Source: Anaerolineales bacterium (GTDB lineage Bacteria > Chloroflexota > Anaerolineae > 4572-78 > J111). Taken from it: 64,000 nt of DNA. A program made the translations under genes and the position numbers. Positions 51,801 to 60,589 of this stretch are shown in pieces. Every line of letters begins with the position of its first letter. Positions within the stretch are counted from its first letter, which is position 1. The stretch spans positions 1,860,001-1,924,000 of the forward strand of contig JABTUK010000002.1 of NCBI GenBank assembly GCA_015075405.1. The letters are read 5' to 3'. The notes beneath the pieces were generated by a model that was not told the DNA's origin, ran no database searches, and was given only the letters and a program-made list of their open reading frames with translations.

Positions 51801-51852
51801 GACGTGGGGCTATTTGCGAAAAAAAGCGATCGAGATTATCAGAATGATTTAG
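48835..51852 (+). CDS. FtsX-family ABC transporter permease
   Basis: 1005 residues. One membrane segment at about 15-37, a large external domain, an FtsX segment with three to four membrane spans (about 330-480), further membrane spans near 500-560, a second external domain, and a second FtsX segment (about 870-1000; VVTYISVYTRRAEIAMLKAIGDSNRHLFGMF). It has the LolC/MacB-type mechanotransmission layout. No ATP-binding gene is adjacent, so its partner is elsewhere. A Gly/Glu-rich insert is encoded by the word array at 49150-49265. The ATG at 48835 has only a weak site. Confidence 0.88.
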   Translation: MTLRYVLKNLNRRKIRTILMLLALIVGVGALVALNATVDVYERFYVATISNSAGDYDLVITKNQIEPNLLIDEQAVIPLIQASDPEVKRVVPRIQGVVNVDAPVREEEAAGEQGSGGAGGELSEVSNQLATIDPMGNGQQPTHLAPERSLPLGRTSETIHGSAQFVALNRTIDDMGDFEVISGTLDFAPGYAVVLQETADTFGLRPGDTFDISYALPVPRQKGIESAANVSSRQARTTLTVSGIALQRGVTGLGGNDGVLVDLDYTRHWLGIPGQAERIVVAFDEGIYSDNDPQAAAFRARTLAENIQDILGESYSYSLPRATILSDTFEAFIFFQALVSIYGVLSLSVVGLLVRTMVMTNVREQTRDLALFRILGAPRAYLFTLVAVEVATLGVVGIGLGAVLGQVLTNTVIVPFIAEQAQVAITDVPPASAKAILLSVATAGAMLAFSAYAPARRAAGTKIMYAINPGVAEGLGLDDLAKLRERHVNVKIFWSGLVTLVYPALIFFIFPLAFSFGVLWLLASLFFTALLLLIVSTSLIFFPITLPMERLLIGLVKLVNGPIGFFAQRNITRGQNRNTLISLMVVISATLPTFFATSLAIETANTPTDTRLSNGTPLVIRKSGAALLEDDDGPGPPRQAQPAEVKDRFTRELLGEIRADGALGPNVAVTYRFDTQVRDDVGLRNVGVRVFGIDGNLSEITYPEGIRWLAGGPASFAEAQTDPNTVIVSQGLSEYFERSVGDTLRLKGEGLDHERVVRIVGVLGRFSGFDGFTSKRTRAEDGRTDLFLNQTAFRELTRDPLEGPYDPTYPIVERLMAAPNLRVGIAGLPEEVGNTAIKQVATDLRKTYGLTENVNVRSTPEDIETAAASAQQIRVVILVLTTLSFVLAIFGVFVVTYISVYTRRAEIAMLKAIGDSNRHLFGMFLSEALVMTLSATLTGIVAGIILGYVFRFSNAFRSETPTIAAFDEIVTPYMLILMATAALVSTLLATWGYLRKKAIEIIRMI
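49150..49265. repeat. Word-array insert inside the permease gene
   Basis: GCAGGGGAGCAGGGGAGCGG then AGTCAGTAATCAG and ATGGGCAATGGGCAAC. Encodes a Gly/Glu/Ser-rich, weakly structured insert in the first external domain. CAGTAAT is also the word of the hairpin upstream of lgt. Confidence 0.65.
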
Positions 51853-51919
51853 CGTTTCTTTGGCTTTACCTCATACTCTGTTTGTGTTACAATCACTTTG
51901 AACTTAAACAGGATAGTCC

Positions 51920-52244
51920 ATGATGACAGAGTCGGGTAAAGCTTGGACGGTTCGAGATCGCTACGACAACGAGGTTTATCTAACCTGGGAGCGATGGTAT
52001 AACCATATTTTGGGTTTCCACCCGGAGATGGTCGAATTTTTTTGATGAGTTACGAGAGACGATTCAAACTGGACGGCGTTGGCAAGACCCGCTCAATCCC
52101 CATCGTTATCGCCATATTCGTTGGTTTGACCAACTGGTTTCGGATGAGCATAATTGCATTGTAGCTATTGTGATCGTCAAGCCAACGCATAATGAGCGTT
52201 TTGTGGTAACTGCCTACCAGGATTATCAGATCGAGAGAAGGTAA
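51920..52244 (+). pseudogene. Frameshifted small gene, PBECR-like
   Basis: ATG at 51920 runs to TGA at 52043-52045 just after a T7 run (52037-52043). One base fewer in that run would continue the frame as FDELRETIQTGRRWQDPLNP...HIRWFDQLV...CIVAIVIVKPTHNERFVVTAYQDYQI to TAA at 52242-52244, 108 codons in all. The second half (VVTAY) resembles PBECR-type nuclease-like domains. A sequencing or assembly error or phase-variable slippage are both possible. Five bases separate it from the DUF2283 gene, with which such proteins are commonly paired. Confidence 0.7.
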
Positions 52245-52249
52245 CTCTT

Positions 52250-52615
52250 ATGCAAGACCTGCATATTACTTATGATGAGGAAGGTGATATTTTATACATT
52301 GCTTTCAGAACAGATCGTCACGCTTCAACACTATCGTTGCATGATAATGTTCTGCTCCGTTATGATCCCCAAACGGTTGAGGTTGTTGGCTTGACGATCA
52401 TTGGCTTTTCTGACTTATTAGCCTTTGAACGCCAGGGACAACCTTTAGCTTTACGCAGTTTAACCGAACTCCCCCCCCCCCTCGCTCAAGTCATCACAAA
52501 ACTGCTGAACCAGCCTCCCCTCAGCTTTTATCTTCAACTTGGCGAAGATCAGCGCCACCTGACCACTCGCCTGGGCCGGGAATTTTCCCTGCCGGAATTG
52601 CTGCTGGCGGCGTAG
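52250..52615 (+). CDS. DUF2283-family protein
   Basis: 121 residues. The start ITYDEEGDILYIAF is the DUF2283 hallmark, followed by NVLLRYDPQTVEVVGLTIIGF. The rest (about 60-121) is a helical extension. The family commonly follows toxin-like genes, and here follows the frameshifted PBECR-like gene by five bases; an antitoxin or partner role is likely but unproven. No strong RBS is visible. Confidence 0.85.
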   Translation: MQDLHITYDEEGDILYIAFRTDRHASTLSLHDNVLLRYDPQTVEVVGLTIIGFSDLLAFERQGQPLALRSLTELPPPLAQVITKLLNQPPLSFYLQLGEDQRHLTTRLGREFSLPELLLAA

Positions 52616-52738
52616 CCTTACGGACCTACAACCTTCCAAACTTCCTCCTCTTTCCCAAAATCCCAAAAAGCGTTTGCCTCTCATTTAACATAGATGTATA
52701 ATCCGCCCATCCGATTGTAAAAAATCCCACAAACCTTT

Positions 52739-52806
52739 CAAAAGGGAACTAATGGAACTAAAGGAACTGAGGAAAATAAGTTAACCCGGTCCCTTTTGTT
52801 CCTCTT
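52739..52806. repeat. Word-array hairpin (word GGAACTAA) upstream of sdhC
   Basis: Left arm AAGGGAACTAATGGAACTAAAG-type words, right arm GGTCCCTTTTGTTCCTCT. Lies ~100 bases before the sdhC start. Confidence 0.75.
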
Positions 52807-52903
52807 AATTGAAGAAACCGTCACCAACTCATCGCACTTGATCAAAACTGATATTTTTCGGCGGTCAGTGGTCGGCGGTCTATTGACAAAGGAGGTTTCT
52901 TAC

Positions 52904-53605
52904 ATGGGTGTAATGAACGTTGGGGTGTTAAGCCTATATCGCACTTCTATCGGCAAAAAGGTGATTATGGCTGTTACCGGCTTGATTGGGATTGGCTATG
53001 TGGTTATGCATATGTACGGCAATCTCAAAGCCTTTTTGGGGATGGAGTATTTTAATCACTATGCCGAAGGTCTGCGCGAACTGGGTGCGCCAATCTTCGG
53101 CCACTCGCACCTGCTCTGGATTGCCCGGCTGGTGCTGATTGGCGCGGTGGTGCTGCACACCTGGGCCGCCTGGTCGCTTTACCAGGAGGCCGAGCGAGCC
53201 AGGTCAACCAAGTATGTCAAACATGTCAAACTCCAGGCTAATCCGGCTGCCTTATATATGAGAGTGGGCGGGGTGATTCTCTTTGTTTTTATCATCCTGC
53301 ACCTCATGCACTTTACCTGGGGCATACCCGGTGTTCACCCCGATTTTCGCTGGGATGACGCCTACCATAATGTGGTGGCCGGGTTCAAATCGTATTTCTA
53401 TTTGCCAGCCATTTTTTATGTGGTAGCAATGGTCGCCCTGGGCTTCCACCTGTATCACGGAGCCTGGAGCATGTTCCAAACCCTGGGCCTGAATAATCAC
53501 ACCTATACCCAGCCCCTGCGACTCTTGAGCCTTGCGTTGGCCATTGTTATCGCCGGCGGCTTTGCGCTGGTTCCCCTGGCTATTATGTTCGGGATCATCA
53601 GTTAG
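52904..53605 (+). CDS. sdhC: Succinate dehydrogenase cytochrome b558 subunit
   Basis: 233 residues from the ATG at 52904, with GGAGG (52891-52895) eight bases before it; the frame is open further upstream but without support. Five membrane segments with heme-ligand histidines (VVMHMYGN, VVLHTWAAW, ILHLMHFTWG, LGFHLYHGAWSMFQ), as in the diheme B. subtilis/Wolinella-type subunit. It anchors the SdhAB dimer and passes electrons to quinone. First gene of sdhCAB; 22 bases separate it from sdhA. Confidence 0.93.
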   Translation: MGVMNVGVLSLYRTSIGKKVIMAVTGLIGIGYVVMHMYGNLKAFLGMEYFNHYAEGLRELGAPIFGHSHLLWIARLVLIGAVVLHTWAAWSLYQEAERARSTKYVKHVKLQANPAALYMRVGGVILFVFIILHLMHFTWGIPGVHPDFRWDDAYHNVVAGFKSYFYLPAIFYVVAMVALGFHLYHGAWSMFQTLGLNNHTYTQPLRLLSLALAIVIAGGFALVPLAIMFGIIS

Positions 53606-53627
53606 ATAAGGAGAGAGGACTCTCATC

Positions 53628-55598
53628 ATGGCAACAACAACACAACCCGAAGTTCAAGCAGGCGCCTTGCCCAAATTTACCGAGGCGACGCTGAACGCCG
53701 GTATCCCCACCGGTCCCATCCAGGAAAAGTGGGACAAACATCGCTTTGACATGAAGTTGGTCAACCCGTCCAACCGGCGCAAATTCAATATCATTATCGT
53801 CGGTTCTGGTCTGGCTGGAGCCTCGGCGGCGGCTTCGCTGGCCGAGCAGGGCTACAATGTGGACTGTTTCTGCTATCAAGACAGCCCGCGCCGGGCGCAC
53901 AGCGTGGCCGCTCAGGGTGGGATCAATGCCGCCAAAAATTACCGCAACGACGGCGACAGCATCTACCGCCTCTTTTACGACACCGTTAAAGGCGGCGACT
54001 ACCGTGCCCGTGAAGCCAACGTCTACCGGCTGGCCCAGGTTAGCGTCAACATTATTGACCAGTGCGTGGCCCAGGGCGTGCCCTTTGCCCGTGAGTATGG
54101 CGGCTTGCTCGACAACCGCTCCTTTGGCGGGGCGCAGGTTTCGCGCACCTTTTACGCTCGCGGGCAGACCGGTCAGCAGTTGCTGCTGGGGGCTTATCAA
54201 GCCCTGGAACGGCAGATTGGGCTGGGCGCAGTCAAAATGTACCCCCGCACCGAAATGCTCGATCTGGTCGTGGTTAATGGCCGGGCGCGGGGTATTGTCG
54301 TCCGCGATATGGTCACAGGCGAGGTTCGCTCTCACGCCGGCGACGCTGTGGTGCTGGCAACCGGCGGTTACAGCAACGCTTACTATCTCTCTACCAACGC
54401 CAAAGGCTGCAACGCTACCGCCATCTGGCGGGCCTACAAGCGCGGCGCGTTTTTCGCCAATCCCTGCTTCACCCAAATTCATCCCACCTGCATTCCCCCC
54501 TCAGGCGAGCACCAATCCAAGCTGACCCTGATGAGCGAGTCGCTGCGCAACGATGGCCGCATCTGGGTGCCGCGCAAAAAAGACGATAACCGCAACCCCA
54601 ACCAGATTCCCGAGGCCGACCGCTACTACTATCTGGAGGAGCGCTATCCCGCTTTTGGCAACTTGGTCCCGCGTGACATCGCCTCACGGGCGGCCAAGCG
54701 GGTGGTTGACGACGGCCACGGGGTTGGCCCGCTCAAAAACGGGGTTTACCTGGATTTTGCCGATGCCATCAAGCGGCTGGGCAAAAAGGTCATCCAGGAA
54801 CGCTACGGCAACCTGTTCGACATCTACAAAAGCATTACCGGCGAAGATGCTTATGAGATACCTATGCGTATCTACCCAGCCGTGCATTACACGATGGGCG
54901 GCCTGTGGGTAGACTACAACCTCATGAGCACCATCCCCGGTTTGTTTGTCGCCGGCGAGGCCAACTTCTCCGACCACGGGGCCAACCGGCTGGGGGCCAG
55001 CGCCCTGATGCAAGGGCTGGCCGACGGCTACTTCATCTTGCCCTACACCCTGGGTAACTATCTAGCTTCAACCAAACAGGATAAAATTGAAACCAGTCAC
55101 GTAGCCTTCAAAGAGACCGAAGCCGAAGTAGCCCAGCGGATCAACCGCCTGCTCAGCATCAAAGGCAAGCGGACGGTCAGCGAACTACACCGCGAGTTGG
55201 GCCAGGTGATGTGGGATAACTGCGGCATGGGCCGCACCGAAGCCAGCCTCAAGCAAGCTTTGGCCCGCCTGCCCGAAATCAAGGCCGAGTTCTGGGAAAA
55301 TATCAACGTCCCTGGTGAGAGCAAGGACCTAAACCAGAGCCTCGAAATGGCCGGGCGGGTGGCCGACTTTATCGAACTGGCCGAACTACTCTGCCTTGAC
55401 GCCCTCCACCGCAACGAGTCTTGTGGCGGCCACTTCCGCGAGGAGTATCAAACGGAAGAAGGCGAAGCCATGCGCGACGACGAAAACTTTGCCTACGTCG
55501 CCGCCTGGCAGTTTAGCGGCGATAACAGCGCCCCCATCCTTAACAAAGAGCCGCTGGAGTTTGAGTACGTCAAACTATCGCAGCGGAGTTACAAATAA
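53628..55598 (+). CDS. sdhA: Succinate dehydrogenase/fumarate reductase flavoprotein subunit
   Basis: 656 residues. FAD-binding start [20 protein letters not shown], the flavinylation segment [15 protein letters not shown] with His91 as the expected covalent FAD ligand, and VARGQTG-like and [20 protein letters not shown] catalytic segments, ending in the usual [14 protein letters not shown] helix. Oxidises succinate to fumarate. The overall shape, with a membrane subunit of the diheme type, fits the menaquinone-linked group. RBS AAGGAGAG. Confidence 0.95.
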   Translation: MATTTQPEVQAGALPKFTEATLNAGIPTGPIQEKWDKHRFDMKLVNPSNRRKFNIIIVGSGLAGASAAASLAEQGYNVDCFCYQDSPRRAHSVAAQGGINAAKNYRNDGDSIYRLFYDTVKGGDYRAREANVYRLAQVSVNIIDQCVAQGVPFAREYGGLLDNRSFGGAQVSRTFYARGQTGQQLLLGAYQALERQIGLGAVKMYPRTEMLDLVVVNGRARGIVVRDMVTGEVRSHAGDAVVLATGGYSNAYYLSTNAKGCNATAIWRAYKRGAFFANPCFTQIHPTCIPPSGEHQSKLTLMSESLRNDGRIWVPRKKDDNRNPNQIPEADRYYYLEERYPAFGNLVPRDIASRAAKRVVDDGHGVGPLKNGVYLDFADAIKRLGKKVIQERYGNLFDIYKSITGEDAYEIPMRIYPAVHYTMGGLWVDYNLMSTIPGLFVAGEANFSDHGANRLGASALMQGLADGYFILPYTLGNYLASTKQDKIETSHVAFKETEAEVAQRINRLLSIKGKRTVSELHRELGQVMWDNCGMGRTEASLKQALARLPEIKAEFWENINVPGESKDLNQSLEMAGRVADFIELAELLCLDALHRNESCGGHFREEYQTEEGEAMRDDENFAYVAAWQFSGDNSAPILNKEPLEFEYVKLSQRSYK

Positions 55599-55661
55599 GG
55601 CTAAGGCTGAGGCTAAGGCTAAGATACTTTTCACCGCCTCAGCCTCAGCCTTAGCCTTGGC
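55598..55661. repeat. Word-array hairpin (word AAGGCT) between sdhA and sdhB
   Basis: AAGGCTAAGGCTGAGGCTAA on the left, CCTCAGCCTCAGCCTTAGCC on the right, overlapping the last base of the sdhA stop codon. It separates the two genes of an otherwise compact operon. Confidence 0.85.
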
Positions 55662-55688
55662 TAGATAGCCAAGGAGCAAATAATACCC

Positions 55689-56462
55689 ATGAACCTACAT
55701 CTCAAAGTCTGGCGACAGAAAAATGCTAACACGGCGGGCCAGTTGGTTGATTATGACATCGAAGATGTTAGCCCGGACTCCTCGTTTTTGGAGATGCTCG
55801 ACCTGCTCAACGAGAAATTGACCGCCCAGGGCCAGGAGCCGGTTGCTTTTGACCACGACTGCCGCGAGGGTATCTGCGGCATGTGCAGTTTGATGATTAA
55901 TGGGGTGGCGCACGGTCAAAATCATGGCGATGTAGCCATTACCACCTGTCAGTTGCACATGCGTCATTTCAAAGATGGCGACACCATCATCATCGAACCT
56001 TGGCGGGCCAAACCCTTCCCCATTCTCAAAGATTTGGTGGTGGATCGCGGCGCGTTTGACCGGATTATCCAGGCTGGCGGCTTTATCTCGGCCTCTACCG
56101 GCAGCGCCCCCGAAGCCAATTCCATTCCGGTGGCCAAAAAAGACGCCGACCGGGCTATGGATGCCGCCGCCTGTATCGGCTGTGGCGCTTGTGTGGCTGC
56201 CTGCCCCAATGGCTCGGCCATGCTTTTCACTGCGGCCAAAGTCTCACACCTGTCGCTGCTGCCCCAGGGTCAAGTAGAACGGTACCAGCGGGTCATCAAT
56301 ATGGTCCAGACGATGGACGACGAGGGTTTTGGCGGCTGCACCAACATTGGCGAGTGTACCGCCGTTTGCCCCAAAGAAATTAGCCAGGATTTCATCGCTC
56401 GGATGAACGGCGAATTAATCAAGGCGACGCTGTTGGGCTTTACGGCTAACGGCCGCCGTTAA
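55689..56462 (+). CDS. sdhB: Succinate dehydrogenase iron-sulfur subunit
   Basis: 257 residues. The [2Fe-2S] ligands are in [15 protein letters not shown], the [4Fe-4S] and [3Fe-4S] ligands in [14 protein letters not shown] and [15 protein letters not shown]. Passes electrons from the flavoprotein to the cytochrome b subunit. RBS AAGGAG about 11 bases before ATG. Last gene of the operon; followed by a terminator. Confidence 0.95.
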   Translation: MNLHLKVWRQKNANTAGQLVDYDIEDVSPDSSFLEMLDLLNEKLTAQGQEPVAFDHDCREGICGMCSLMINGVAHGQNHGDVAITTCQLHMRHFKDGDTIIIEPWRAKPFPILKDLVVDRGAFDRIIQAGGFISASTGSAPEANSIPVAKKDADRAMDAAACIGCGACVAACPNGSAMLFTAAKVSHLSLLPQGQVERYQRVINMVQTMDDEGFGGCTNIGECTAVCPKEISQDFIARMNGELIKATLLGFTANGRR

Positions 56463-56471
56463 GGGCTAAAG

Positions 56472-56512
56472 AAGATAAAAGGCGAGGATAAAACTCCTCG
56501 CCTTTTATCTTT
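56472..56512 (+). terminator. Terminator after sdhB
   Basis: Stem AAGATAAAAGGCGAGG / CCTCGCCTTTTATCTT with a loop of ATAAAACT. Confidence 0.8.
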
Positions 56513-56560
56513 AAAATCCTCTTTTGTCTGGTCAGGTGCGCCCGGTAGTTCAATCATTCA

Positions 56561-56671
56561 TTAATACCCCCGTCCCCCCATGCGGTGAATAGCTACAATA
56601 TGAGCCGCCAGCAAACTAAAGCCCAACATAAAGATTAAAATGGCTAATACAATCAGTAAAAACACAAACAT
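56561..56671 (-). CDS. 36-residue single-span membrane protein
   Basis: Found on reading the minus strand: ATG at 56671 with AGAGGGA seven bases upstream, TAA at 56563-56561. The peptide starts MFVFLLIVLAILIFMLGF and ends HIVAIHRMGGRGY: one membrane span with a basic/Gly tail. Short, but the strong RBS and the coherent hydrophobic profile support translation. Not a known family to me. It lies between the convergent sdh operon and the STAND gene. Confidence 0.55.
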   Translation of the reverse strand: MFVFLLIVLAILIFMLGFSLLAAHIVAIHRMGGRGY

Positions 56672-57019
56672 TTTTCCCTCTTTTCTGCCCATCTGCTACT
56701 AAACGGGAGCTAACATTTGTCCTTTTTTTATTCTTAGCCGCAGTATAACCCCTTGCACCTAATAATTCTTGTAGATTTACTACAATTTTTTTTCTTTCAG
56801 CCACATGGGACTAAAATTAAATCTTACGGTTTTTCGTAGCCTGATTACCACTTTTTGGCAGGCTTTGCATCTATCATATGTCTGTCGTTTGTTTGCTGAC
56901 GCCATCTACATGAAATAACCCTTTAACTTTACTGCCGTTCCTGCCACGTCGAACTTTCGCAGTGTAAACGTAGGCAAAGCGTTAACATCATCCCTAGAAA
57001 ATTTTTCGTCACTGAAAAC
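56672..57019. other. Intergenic region upstream of the small membrane gene and the STAND gene
   Basis: AT-rich. Contains the inverted repeat TTGTAG-ATTTA-CTACAA with a T8 tail (56769-56794), which may be a weak terminator or operator. No coding frame or RNA gene recognised. Confidence 0.4.
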
Positions 57020-57130
57020 AGGGTAGCACGCCCTTCGGCGCACCCGAAGGGGTGAGGTAGCAGAGTAGCAATTTTATGGCCTTGCTACCCTGCTACTTTG
57101 CGACCTTGCTACCTTGCTACCTTGCTACTT
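57020..57130. repeat. Word-array hairpin (word CTTGCTAC) upstream of the STAND gene
   Basis: Left: GGGTAGCACG...GGTAGCAGAGTAGCA. Right: TTGCTACCCTGCTACTTTGC and three further CCTTGCTAC words. An inner hairpin CGCCCTTCGG...CCGAAGGGG is included. Confidence 0.8.
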
Positions 57131-57143
57131 TGAAAGAACACCT

Positions 57144-59453
57144 ATGACAAACTCCGAATTCAAATTACTTTTAAAAGAAGGTATTGACAGCGTTGCTAAC
57201 CGCCAGGGCAAAAAGGTCAGCATTGTCGAGGAAGAAATCGGCGAAGCCTTGTGCGTCTCGCCGCACACGGTTCAACGCTGGAAGCGCGGTTATGTTCCCA
57301 ACGACCTGCAGCGCCTGGAATTTTTGACCGCCTACTGCCAGCAGCATGGCCGGGTGGACCGCACCTGGGGCCGGCGTTTTCTGATTCAGGGCGGCTTTCC
57401 TGCCCCCGAAGCGGTGCTGGACCGCCTGTTTCCCGCTCCGTCAGCCCAACCCAGCGAGCGTGACGTGCCCCGCGTTTTTCACAATCTGCCCCCCCGCTAC
57501 GGCGAATTTATTGGCCGGGAGGCCGAAGTGTCCCGCGTGCTGGAATGGGTTGAAACATCGCGCTGGCCCCTGGCCTCGATTGAGGGCATGGGCGGCATCG
57601 GCAAAACCAGCCTGGCCATCGAAGTCGCTCACCGCTGTTTGCCCGGCCCTAACCTGACCATTGCCCACCCCTTTGATGCAGTGGTCTGGACTTCGGCCCG
57701 TGATTACCCTGATTTCAACTTGCGGCTGGACCACGTGCTGGATACTATCGCTCGTGTGCTCGATTACCCGCACCTGGCCCAACTGCCGCCCGAACAAAAA
57801 GTGGGGGCGGTAGACAAGTTGCTCCGCAGCCACCGCACCCTGCTGCTGGCCGACAACCTGGAAACCGTGACCGACCTGGCCCTGGTAAAATTTCTAGAGC
57901 AGATTCCAGAACCCAGCCTGGCCCTGGTGACAACCCGCTACAAACAACTTCGCCGGGTGTGGGATATTCCCCTCTACGGTCTCAAAGACGCTGAAATCCT
58001 GACTCTAATCCGTCGCCACAGCCACCGTATCGGCCTGGAAGTGGTGGCCGGGGCCGACGATGATACCTTGCAGCGCCTGGCCGCCGCCACCGGCAACAAC
58101 CCCAAAGCGGTCGAACTGTCGCTGGGTTTAATCAAGCAAAAAGGGCTGCCTTTCCATACAGTGGTGGATGAACTGTACCGGGCCAGCCAGATGGTCAGCG
58201 AGGTTTTTGATTACATCTTTGCCGAAGCCTGGAAGTTGCTGGATGACGAAACTCGCCAGGTCTTGCTGGCAATGTCGTTGTTTGTCTCTTCGGCCAGTCG
58301 AGCCGCGCTGGCCGCCGTGTCAAAGGTAGCGGAATTTGACTATTTCAAAGCCATCGAGCAGTTGGTCGGCATGTCGCTGCTGGAGGCCAGCGAAGCTTTA
58401 GACCTGAGCCAGCAGCGCTACTGGCTGCACCCCCTAACCCAAATCTTTGCCCGCCATCAATTGGGCGTTGATTTGTCGCTGCATCTTCTGCGCAATAACG
58501 GCGGGGCCAGTCCCCAAAAAATTGCGGAACTAAAAACCAATTTCTGCAATTTCTTTGCTGCCTGGAGCGAGAAAAAAGCTGGGCGCGGCTTTTGGGATTT
58601 CGCCGCCTGGAACGCCGACCAATACGCCGAAATCCACCAGGAGCTGCCCAACTTGCTGATCGCCATTGAATGGGCTTATGCCCACAAAAATTGGGGGCAG
58701 GTGTTAGCTCTGGCCAAGGCCATCGTCCACCCGGTCTACTATCAGGGGCATCCTGACAAACGGATAAAATGCAGCGAGTATGCCTTGACTGCCGCCAAAA
58801 TGTTAGGGGCGAAAGAGGACGAGGTTTGGTTTTTGGTCCACGGGCTGGGGTCAATTTATCTGCTGCGGGGCGATTACGACACCACCGAAACCTATTTGAG
58901 CCAGGGTATCCAACTGGCCAAGGAGATTGATTTGCGCGAGGCTATCGCTTTAGGCCACACCTACCGGGCCTACAAAGCCTTACAATTGGATGAGGAGTTA
59001 ACCGCAGCCCAGCATAATGTGGAAATTGCCTTGAGCAGCACCCAAGACCCGTTATTCAGACATCGCGCTTTGCAAGCCGCCGGACATATTGCCCGCTACA
59101 TTCACGATTATGAACAGGCCAAAGCTTATTATCTCGAAAGCATCCAATGTTTGGCCGGCAGCCCCTATCGCGATCCCTCCTCCGAAGTATGGCTGGGGTT
59201 TGCCGACCTGGGCCTGGGGCAGCATGAGCAAGCGGTAAAGCACTTTCGCACTTATCTGGATGTGCATGGCAAATATGGTAATCACCGAGTAGCAGCTATG
59301 GCTAAACTCGGCTTAGCCCTCTTTTATGAAGCTCACGGACAACCCGCCCAAGCCGCAAACTTTGCCCACGAAGCTTTTGACCTGCTGGCCCCCATGAACG
59401 CCCAGTGGGAACTCAGGCAGGTGCGGGAGCTGTTGGGGCGGCTGGCCGTTTGA
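57144..59453 (+). CDS. STAND NTPase regulator with HTH and TPR-like repeats
   Basis: 769 residues from the ATG at 57144; reading from 57114 would translate the word array. An N-terminal helix-turn-helix (EEIGEALCVSPHTVQRWKRGY) is followed by an NB-ARC-type ATPase: GMGGIGKTSLA Walker A, LLLADNLETV Walker B, VTTRYKQL sensor. The C-terminal ~250 residues are TPR-like (GSIYLLRGDYDTTETYLSQG; GHIARYIHDYEQAKAYYLES). Such signal-transduction ATPases oligomerise on ligand binding. The HTH points to DNA-linked regulation rather than a killing effector. Ligand unknown. Confidence 0.85.
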   Translation: MTNSEFKLLLKEGIDSVANRQGKKVSIVEEEIGEALCVSPHTVQRWKRGYVPNDLQRLEFLTAYCQQHGRVDRTWGRRFLIQGGFPAPEAVLDRLFPAPSAQPSERDVPRVFHNLPPRYGEFIGREAEVSRVLEWVETSRWPLASIEGMGGIGKTSLAIEVAHRCLPGPNLTIAHPFDAVVWTSARDYPDFNLRLDHVLDTIARVLDYPHLAQLPPEQKVGAVDKLLRSHRTLLLADNLETVTDLALVKFLEQIPEPSLALVTTRYKQLRRVWDIPLYGLKDAEILTLIRRHSHRIGLEVVAGADDDTLQRLAAATGNNPKAVELSLGLIKQKGLPFHTVVDELYRASQMVSEVFDYIFAEAWKLLDDETRQVLLAMSLFVSSASRAALAAVSKVAEFDYFKAIEQLVGMSLLEASEALDLSQQRYWLHPLTQIFARHQLGVDLSLHLLRNNGGASPQKIAELKTNFCNFFAAWSEKKAGRGFWDFAAWNADQYAEIHQELPNLLIAIEWAYAHKNWGQVLALAKAIVHPVYYQGHPDKRIKCSEYALTAAKMLGAKEDEVWFLVHGLGSIYLLRGDYDTTETYLSQGIQLAKEIDLREAIALGHTYRAYKALQLDEELTAAQHNVEIALSSTQDPLFRHRALQAAGHIARYIHDYEQAKAYYLESIQCLAGSPYRDPSSEVWLGFADLGLGQHEQAVKHFRTYLDVHGKYGNHRVAAMAKLGLALFYEAHGQPAQAANFAHEAFDLLAPMNAQWELRQVRELLGRLAV

Positions 59454-59490
59454 GTGTTGCAAACCCTCCCGGCCTGTGATAAACTAATCA

Positions 59491-59581
59491 AAATTAGAAA
59501 TAAGAATTTAGAAAAAAATAGACAAAAGCCTCCATCTCTCTAATTTCTTATTTCTCATTTCTTATTTCTCACTTCTTCTTC
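59491..59581. repeat. Word-array hairpin (word TTTCTTA) upstream of the E1 alpha gene
   Basis: Left ATTAGAAATAAGAATTTAG, right TAATTTCTTATTTCTCATTTC. It fills most of the gap to the E1 alpha start at 59596. Confidence 0.8.
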
Positions 59582-59595
59582 TTGCACAGGAAACT

Positions 59596-60588
59596 ATGCC
59601 AACCCCAACCTACGAACACCCTTTTTTGGTGGAGCTGTACCGCAAAATGGTCACCGTCCGCGAGTTTGAGCTGCGGGCCATCAACGAGCGGCGAGCCGGG
59701 CTGATTCCCGGCTTTATCCATAGCTGCGTGGGCCAGGAAGCAACGGCGGTGGGCGCTTGCGCCGCCCTCAACGCTGATGATGTGATTACCAGCACCCATC
59801 GCGGCCACGGCCACCTGATTGCCAAAGGCGGCCAGCCCAAATATATGATGGCCGAACTGGCAGCGCGGACCACCGGCTACTGCGGCGGCAAAGGCGGCAG
59901 TTTGCACATGACCGATTTTAACCTGGGCATTCTGGGGGCCAACGGCATTGTGGCCGGCGGGATTCCCATTGCCGTTGGCGCGGCCCTGGCTTTTCAACAG
60001 CGCCGGGAAAAACGAGTTGCCCTGGCCTTTTTTGGCGATGGGGCCACCAACGAGGGCGCGTTCCACGAGGCGCTCAACCTGGCCGGGTTGTGGAAACTGC
60101 CCGTCATCTTTTTTTGCGAAAACAATCTCTACGGCGAAGGCTCGCCCCAGCACACCCAGGCCCCGCTCAAAGATTTGGCCGAGCGAGCCGCCAGCTATGC
60201 TTTCCGCGGGGTTATCGTGGACGGCAACGACGTGCTGGCCGTGTTTGAAGCTACCCGCCAGGCGGTGGAACGAGCGCGGGCCGGCCAGGGACCCACCCTG
60301 ATCGAGGGCAAAACTTACCGTTTGCGCGGCCATTACGAAGGCGACCCGATGCTGTACCGCGACAAAGCCGAGGTTGAAACCTGGCGGCAGCGTGACCCGC
60401 TGACCACCTTCCGGCGCTATCTGCTGGAGCAGGCCATCTGCGCCGAGACCGATCTGCAAGATATTGAGGCAGCCGTTCAAGCCGAATTGAATGAAGCCGT
60501 CGCCTTTGCCGCCGCCAGCCCCACCCCCGCCCCCGAAACAGCCCTGGAGGGGGTTTACGGCCAAACCTGGGGCGGACGCGTATTTTAA
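59596..60588 (+). CDS. pdhA: Thiamine-diphosphate-dependent dehydrogenase E1 alpha subunit
   Basis: 330 residues, the length of a separate E1 alpha. The thiamine diphosphate motif is GDGATNEGAFHEALNLA...FFCENNLYG, and HRGHGHLIAKG and GKGGSLHMTD carry the conserved active-site His residues. It decarboxylates pyruvate or a 2-oxo acid in a complex with E1 beta, E2 and E3, none of which is in the window, so the substrate (pyruvate, acetoin, branched-chain) is undecided. RBS CAGGAAAC. Confidence 0.9.
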   Translation: MPTPTYEHPFLVELYRKMVTVREFELRAINERRAGLIPGFIHSCVGQEATAVGACAALNADDVITSTHRGHGHLIAKGGQPKYMMAELAARTTGYCGGKGGSLHMTDFNLGILGANGIVAGGIPIAVGAALAFQQRREKRVALAFFGDGATNEGAFHEALNLAGLWKLPVIFFCENNLYGEGSPQHTQAPLKDLAERAASYAFRGVIVDGNDVLAVFEATRQAVERARAGQGPTLIEGKTYRLRGHYEGDPMLYRDKAEVETWRQRDPLTTFRRYLLEQAICAETDLQDIEAAVQAELNEAVAFAAASPTPAPETALEGVYGQTWGGRVF

Positions 60589-60589
60589 C

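Noticed and set aside
53598-54482. 294-residue minus-strand open frame
   Set aside because: Antisense to sdhA, whose FAD and catalytic motifs are unmistakable.
57020-57130. Possible CRISPR array from CTTGCTAC repeats
   Set aside because: Units are 8 bp without spacers and lie in an inverted arrangement, so not a CRISPR array.
57114-57143. Ten-residue N-terminal extension of the STAND protein
   Set aside because: It is translated from the word array; the ATG at 57144 fits the protein start better.
59569-60564. 331-residue minus-strand open frame
   Set aside because: Exactly antisense to the E1 alpha gene, whose catalytic motifs are clear. GC-rich codon use creates long antisense frames here.
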